Below, piece after piece: positions 60,151 to 64,000 of a DNA stretch of 64,000 nt. A program made the translations under genes and the position numbers. Below the pieces are notes generated by a model that saw only the letters and a list, made by a program, of their open reading frames with translations, made no database searches and was not told the DNA's origin. The stretch lies in the NCBI GenBank assembly GCA_024276995.1, contig JAJRWB010000050.1, positions 16,359 through 80,358 of the forward strand, in the 5' to 3' direction. How positions within the stretch are numbered: the stretch's first letter is position 1; each line of letters starts with the position of its first letter. Source of the stretch: Candidatus Eiseniibacteriota bacterium. Lineage in GTDB: Bacteria > Orphanbacterota > Orphanbacteria > Orphanbacterales > Orphanbacteraceae.

Positions 60151-61670
60151 GGCACGGTGCGACGATTCTACCGGTGATTTTTCTGCTGCTCGGCGTGCGC
60201 GGCCAGGGAGAGGCGACATCGCCGCCCGGGGTGCAATCATCCCGGCCGGTGGTGGTCGGTTCGAAGAATTTCAACGAGGGTTACATCCTCGCCGAGATCA
60301 CGGCGCAGCTTCTCGAAAGCCGGGGCTTGAAGGTGGAGCGGAGATTCGGCCTCGGCGGGACGCTCGTCTGTTTCGAAGCGCTTCGGGCCGGAAAGATCGA
60401 TGTCTATCCCGAGTACTCGGGCACCATCGAGCAGGCGATCCTGAAACTACCCGGAAAAACCTCCTTCGAGGGTGTCCGCGCCGCCGTGCGTGAGCGCGGG
60501 GGAATGAGGCTCCTCGACTCTTTTGGCTTCAATAACACATACGCCGTCGCCCTCGAAAGAAAACGCGCCGAGTCGCTCGGCCTGAAGACGATCGGCGACC
60601 TGGCGTCTCGCGACGACCTCCGCCTCGCCTTCAGCCACGAGTTCCTGAGCCGGAACGACGGCTGGCCCGGCCTGGCGAGGCGATACGGCCTCACCGCCGT
60701 GCCGGCGGGGATCGAGCACGGTCTCGCCTACCAGGCGATCCGCGAAGGGAAGATCGACGTCACCGATATCTACTCCACCGACGGCGACATCAAGAAGTAT
60801 GATCTCGTCCTCCTCCGGGACGATCGGGGGTATTTCCCCTCGTATCTAGCCGCGCCCCTCGTCGGCCCGGACGCGCCCCCGGCGATCGATACGATTCTCG
60901 CGTCGCTCGCGGGCGCCATCGACGAGGAAAAGATGCGCTCGATGAACGCCGCCGTGCTCATCGACGAGATGAGTTTCGCCGCCGTGGCGGAACGGTTCCT
61001 TTCGGAAAGCGGTGTCGTGGCCGGCGCCCGTGGCGCGGAAGCGCCCGGCTTCTGGAGCGCCCTTTTCCGAAGGACGGTACGACACATCGAGCTGACACTG
61101 ATCGCGCTGATCGCCGGCGTGGCGACGGCGCTTCCCGCCGGCGTCGCGATCTACCGCGTGCGCGCGCTGTGTCGCCCGGTGATCTACATCGCCGGGCTCC
61201 TCCAGACGATCCCGTCGATCGCCCTTCTCGCCATGATGATCCCCTTCTTCGGCATCGGCGTTCTCCCCGCCGTGGTCGCCCTTTTTCTCTACGCCCTCCT
61301 TCCGATCCTCCGCAACACGGTGGCCGCCCTCGATTCGATCGACCCTCTCTTGAAACGGGTCGCCACCGGCATGGGACTCACGTCCGCCGAACGACTCCGC
61401 TTCGTGGAACTTCCCCTCGCCGCGCCGCTCGTTCTCGCCGGGATCCGGACGGCGGCGGTGATCAACATCGGCACGGCGACCCTCGCGGCGTTCATCGGCG
61501 CCGGCGGCCTCGGCGAGCCGATCGTCACCGGACTCGCGCTGAACGATACCGGCTTGATCCTCCAGGGGGCGATCCCTGCGGCGGCGCTGGCGATTCTCGT
61601 GGAGTTCCTCTTCGAACTTCTCGAGAAGGCGATCATTCCGCGGCACCTTCTCCAGAAGCGCGCTCGCTGA
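60147..61670 (+). CDS. fused glycine betaine/choline-type substrate-binding protein and permease
   Basis: 507 residues from ATG 60147 (ATGA overlap). After a signal segment (ATILPVIFLLLGVRG), residues ~33-290 are an OpuAC-like binding domain: VVVGSKNFNEGYILAEITAQLLESRG, GLGGTLVCFEALRAGKIDVYPEYSGT, then FGFNNTYAVALERKRAE. Residues ~305-500 are a BPD-type permease with an EAA-like loop and several helices (VIYIAGLLQTIPSIALLAMMIPFFGIGVLPA, NIGTATLAAFIGAGGLGEPIVTGL). The binding domain precedes the permease, the reverse of some OpuBC fusions. It likely imports a compatible solute for osmoprotection. Confidence 0.9.
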   Translation: MRHGATILPVIFLLLGVRGQGEATSPPGVQSSRPVVVGSKNFNEGYILAEITAQLLESRGLKVERRFGLGGTLVCFEALRAGKIDVYPEYSGTIEQAILKLPGKTSFEGVRAAVRERGGMRLLDSFGFNNTYAVALERKRAESLGLKTIGDLASRDDLRLAFSHEFLSRNDGWPGLARRYGLTAVPAGIEHGLAYQAIREGKIDVTDIYSTDGDIKKYDLVLLRDDRGYFPSYLAAPLVGPDAPPAIDTILASLAGAIDEEKMRSMNAAVLIDEMSFAAVAERFLSESGVVAGARGAEAPGFWSALFRRTVRHIELTLIALIAGVATALPAGVAIYRVRALCRPVIYIAGLLQTIPSIALLAMMIPFFGIGVLPAVVALFLYALLPILRNTVAALDSIDPLLKRVATGMGLTSAERLRFVELPLAAPLVLAGIRTAAVINIGTATLAAFIGAGGLGEPIVTGLALNDTGLILQGAIPAAALAILVEFLFELLEKAIIPRHLLQKRAR

Positions 61671-61693
61671 GCGACCGGCCGGCGCGGCCCGGG

Positions 61694-62692
61694 TCAGCCG
61701 GCGACGCGGCGGAAAAGAAGCATTTCAGGAGAATCGATTCCAAGGAAAAGCGCGGTGAGAAGAAGCGCCAAGGCGAGTGCAACGATCGCCACGACCGGCA
61801 AAGCGGCGGCGAATCGGAAAAGCCGGCGCGACGAAGGTTCGCGCCACGGTTCGATGAGGAACCATGCCGCGTAGAACGGGAAGACGGCGCTCGACCAGGC
61901 GATGAAGTTGATCATCGGAACGCCGAAAAGGCGCACAGCGAAAGCGTCGGGCCACTCCCACCAGCCGAAGAGCGCGGCCGCGACGTCGCCGGGAAGATCG
62001 ACGGAGAGGATGAATACCGTGGCGATGGCGGCTTTCGCAAACCACGAAGCTCGCGGCACGAATCGCTGTGCGGTCCACACCGCCAGGTAGAAGCTGACGC
62101 TCCAGGCGACCATGGTCGCCGGCGGGGCGGGGAGACCGGGGAGGTAGATCGCGTATCCGACCTCCCGAAAGAAGCCGGTGGCGATGCCCGTGTTCTCGAG
62201 GAGCACGCCGTAGGCGAGGCCCACGCCGAACACGGCGATGAGCGCGGCCCTCCCCTTCCACCGGATGCAGTGAATCGCCGTGACGGCCGCCATGACGTAA
62301 AGCGTTCCCTCGAAGAGGGCGCGAATCGTGTCACGGCCCAGGGAGGGTTCGGGGGCGAGAAAAAGAAAGATCGTCACGACGACAAAAGCCGCCGCGGCGC
62401 GGCGCCGTGGTACCCGGAGACGGCCCGAACGGCCGATCCTCCCCGATCGCTCCCTCCTTCCCCGGATCAAAGGATACGCCGCGAACCAGGCGAGCGGGGC
62501 GAGAACGACGGGAAGGAGGTCGAACCGGGGCGGCCGTGCGAGCTTCACGACGGCATAGGCGAAGGAGAAAGAAAAATAGAGAAGGAACCAGAAGGGAAAA
62601 TCGACCCACATCCGGCACGCCTCGACACCCCGTCCGCCGGGCACCGCCCCTTCATCGATATCGCCCTGCGCCGGAGAGTGGTCTACTCGCAT
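61694..62692 (-). CDS. CruF/DUF422 carotenoid-biosynthesis-like membrane protein
   Basis: 332 residues from ATG 62692 (GGAG seven bases upstream), overlapping the preceding gene by ten bases; an inner ATG at 62611 is possible. About eight membrane helices. Family-like segments: LAYGVLLENTGIATGFFREVGYAIYLPGLPAPPATMVAWS and LFGVPMINFIAWSSAVFPFYAAWF, which match the PF04240 (CruF carotenoid hydratase) pattern of an E-x-x-G-x-x-T-G and a G-x-P-x-x-N-F-x-x-W. I call it CruF-like with moderate confidence; no other carotenoid gene is near. Confidence 0.65.
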   Translation of the reverse strand: MRVDHSPAQGDIDEGAVPGGRGVEACRMWVDFPFWFLLYFSFSFAYAVVKLARPPRFDLLPVVLAPLAWFAAYPLIRGRRERSGRIGRSGRLRVPRRRAAAAFVVVTIFLFLAPEPSLGRDTIRALFEGTLYVMAAVTAIHCIRWKGRAALIAVFGVGLAYGVLLENTGIATGFFREVGYAIYLPGLPAPPATMVAWSVSFYLAVWTAQRFVPRASWFAKAAIATVFILSVDLPGDVAAALFGWWEWPDAFAVRLFGVPMINFIAWSSAVFPFYAAWFLIEPWREPSSRRLFRFAAALPVVAIVALALALLLTALFLGIDSPEMLLFRRVAG

Positions 62693-63756
62693 GGCGGCGC
62701 TCCGGTGCGCGCGGCCGGGTCGCCGCCGGTCGATCCCGCCCGGACCGGCGCCTTCCCGTACACCTCCTCGACGAATCGAGGCGTGAAGAGAAGCGCCCCG
62801 CGCCGGTTGAGGTGGTCGGAATCGTTGAAGAGATCGTCGGAGAACGTATGCCCCGTGTCGAAATCGACGAGCCGCACCTTCTCGCCGCGGGCGATCTCGC
62901 CGACGAGATCGAGGAACACGTCGTAGTCGCCTTCACGGTAGTGGTCGCGCAGGAGATCGGTGATCGGCGGAATGAAGAGAGTCACGGTGAACCCGTCGCT
63001 GCGCGCCGTCCGGATCAATCGTGCGAGCGCCTCCGCCTGGATGCCGCCGGCGGTAAAGTCCCTCAAATAGTCGTCGAACTTCTTTCGAATCGGCCTCGCC
63101 ATGTTCCGGTCGAACTCCTTGTCGCGCGGTTTCCATCCCCTCGCTCTGTCGGCGCCCCACGCCGTGCGCGTCCGGAGATAGTCGATCAAAGCCGGCGTCG
63201 CCGGAGTTCCGGAAGCTTTCCTTCTTTTCTCTCCGCGCCTTCGCTTCTCTTTCATCTCTTCGATCACCTCGCCCGCACGGAAAACGGCCGCCCTGTAGAA
63301 GACCGCGCGCGCCGCCCGAGAAAAGGCCCCGGCGCCCGAATCGGCGAGTACTCCCGAACCGGCGAGAAAACGCTCCTCCCGTTTCGTGAGGAATCGGTCG
63401 TTCATTCCTGAAGCACGAACCTCGACGGCGAGGAATCCGCGAAAGTCGACCGCCGCCGCCCAACGGTGCACATCGCGCATGTAGAGCCTGAAAAGCCCGA
63501 CCGCTGTGGCGCCGTAGTCGGTGACGTTCGCCGTCCACGGACGAACAACGCCCCGTGCCGCAAGGAGGCTGTCGCACAGGGCGGGCGACACGCCCCGCCT
63601 CGTTCGCGACGTGCCGAGATTGAGGAATAGCGTCTCCTGTGAGGGGACAACCTTCACCGTTCCCGGCTCGGCGCTCCGTTCGACGGCGCGGAGAATCCCT
63701 TCCGCCGCCGCGAGCACGAGCACGGCGTAAAAGATCGAGCGGCTCGCCTTTCTCAT
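62683..63756 (-). CDS. SGNH/GDSL-like, AlgJ-type surface acyl-ester protein
   Basis: 357 residues with an N-terminal membrane anchor (SIFYAVLVLAAAEGILRAV). The fold signature is LFLNLGTSRTRRGVSP, where the Ser of GTSRTRRG is the likely nucleophile, and the C-terminal DSDHLNRRGALLFT supplies the Asp-His. The central section includes an FTVTLFIPPITDLLRDHY strand. This matches the AlgJ/AlgX/DltD-like SGNH family, which O-acetylates or deacetylates exopolysaccharides, usually with an MBOAT partner. No MBOAT is seen in the window. Confidence 0.65.
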   Translation of the reverse strand: MRKASRSIFYAVLVLAAAEGILRAVERSAEPGTVKVVPSQETLFLNLGTSRTRRGVSPALCDSLLAARGVVRPWTANVTDYGATAVGLFRLYMRDVHRWAAAVDFRGFLAVEVRASGMNDRFLTKREERFLAGSGVLADSGAGAFSRAARAVFYRAAVFRAGEVIEEMKEKRRRGEKRRKASGTPATPALIDYLRTRTAWGADRARGWKPRDKEFDRNMARPIRKKFDDYLRDFTAGGIQAEALARLIRTARSDGFTVTLFIPPITDLLRDHYREGDYDVFLDLVGEIARGEKVRLVDFDTGHTFSDDLFNDSDHLNRRGALLFTPRFVEEVYGKAPVRAGSTGGDPAARTGAPPCE

Positions 63757-63775
63757 CGATCCCCACCCCGTCCGG

Positions 63776-64000
63776 TCACGGCGGATCCTTCTTCTTCCCG
63801 TAGATCACGACTCCCGCCGATCCCCACACCGGCGACGGGAACGGTATCCTCTCGATGCGCTCGTAATTCTCTCGGAACCAAGAGGAGCGATCGAGGCTCT
63901 TCACGGCGAAGAGCATCATCGTCACGATGTAATCAGGGTTCGTTTCCCGAACGAACTCGGTGGAGATCGCGCCGAGCCCCGGGCGGAGGCGCTCTTCCTC
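63776..64000 (-). CDS. C-terminal end of a probable membrane glycosyltransferase (partial)
   Basis: Frame open from the window edge to a TGA at 63778-63776; only ~74 residues are seen. The sequence reads RLRPGLGAISTEFVRETNP, DYIVTMMLFAVKSLDRSSW and FRENYERIERIPFPSPVW, ending GVVIYGKKKDPP. Such short C-terminal soluble tails after a P-D-Y-I/V strand and an F..NY motif are common in dolichyl-phosphate-sugar (GT39/ArnT-like) membrane glycosyltransferases. The identity is tentative because the membrane part is outside the window. It is 19 bases upstream of the SGNH gene in the same direction. Confidence 0.4.
   Translation of the reverse strand, partial: EEERLRPGLGAISTEFVRETNPDYIVTMMLFAVKSLDRSSWFRENYERIERIPFPSPVWGSAGVVIYGKKKDPP

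Noticed and set aside
1..64000. tRNA, rRNA or mobile elements
   Set aside because: No cloverleaf-like sequence, rRNA motif, transposase, integrase or terminal inverted repeat was recognised on either strand.

Overview
The window is a GC-rich bacterial chromosome segment with no visible rRNA, tRNA, CRISPR array, insertion sequence or phage gene. Two complete secreted proteins and one broken one end in a FlgD/Por-type C-terminal domain (a PNPFNP- or PNPSRR-like start, a GR/GQxVR strand, and a final LLR). Together with cbb3 oxidase, a fused E1 alpha/beta 2-oxoacid dehydrogenase and a B12-dependent ribonucleotide reductase, this suggests a Gram-negative member of the FCB superphylum or a neighbouring candidate phylum (Eisenbacteria- or Krumholzibacteriota-like). 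That placement is inference; no marker gene here settles it.

Layout. 1-2231: a partial ABC-class ATPase, divergent from an HTH-PAS regulator. 2149-6901 (minus): lpdA, a lipoyl-domain ORF, an E2 acyltransferase, lipB and lipA, a compact lipoate/2-oxoacid dehydrogenase operon. The E2 appears to be cut by an in-frame stop. 7213-8367: acyl-CoA dehydrogenase. 8539-11884 (minus): class II ribonucleotide reductase nrdJ followed by a cobalamin adenosyltransferase that can supply its cofactor. 12289-14064 (minus): TPR-thioredoxin fusion. 14228-18326: sppA, a SafE-like membrane protein and a secreted protein. 18557-25854: cbb3 oxidase biogenesis and structural operon (ccoI, ccoS, fused ccoNO, ccoQ, ccoP, ccoG). 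26061-29313: feoA, feoB and a polyferredoxin-type membrane protein behind a promoter and palindromic operator candidate. 29435-33378: membrane phosphodiesterase-like protein, then the KtrB/KtrA potassium uptake pair. 33511-37071: secreted protein, BtpA-family barrel and a PfkB kinase. 37151-40647 (minus): DUF4382-like lipoprotein with an acidic His/Met repeat tail, and a zinc metallopeptidase gene broken into three reading frames.

41046-44636 is an ECF sigma factor operon: sigma factor, a membrane-spanning putative anti-sigma protein with a periplasmic glycogen-binding-like (CBM48/E-set) domain, an outer-membrane-barrel-like protein with the same kind of domain, and a secreted helical protein with a His/Gly/Met tail. 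I regard it as the best candidate for an undescribed system. 44700-50948 (minus): a CusCBA/CzcCBA-type metal efflux set with a PII-like protein and a small Cys-rich secreted protein. 51130-51738 (minus): lone rpsD. 51981-55299: fused E1 and a HAD phosphatase. 55337-58253: proline dehydrogenase, two small unknown proteins and an NAD(P)-binding epimerase-like protein. 58253-61670: ddl and a betaine/choline-type ABC importer, in an overlapping operon. 61694-64000 (minus): a CruF-like membrane protein, an SGNH/AlgJ-like protein and the end of a probable membrane glycosyltransferase.

How the parts fit: cbb3 oxidase, copper P-type ATPase, metal efflux and ferrous iron import describe a microaerobic respirer that manages copper and iron closely. 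The E1, E2 and E3 of one 2-oxoacid dehydrogenase are split between two loci about 45 kb apart, with lipoate synthesis attached to the E2/E3 locus.
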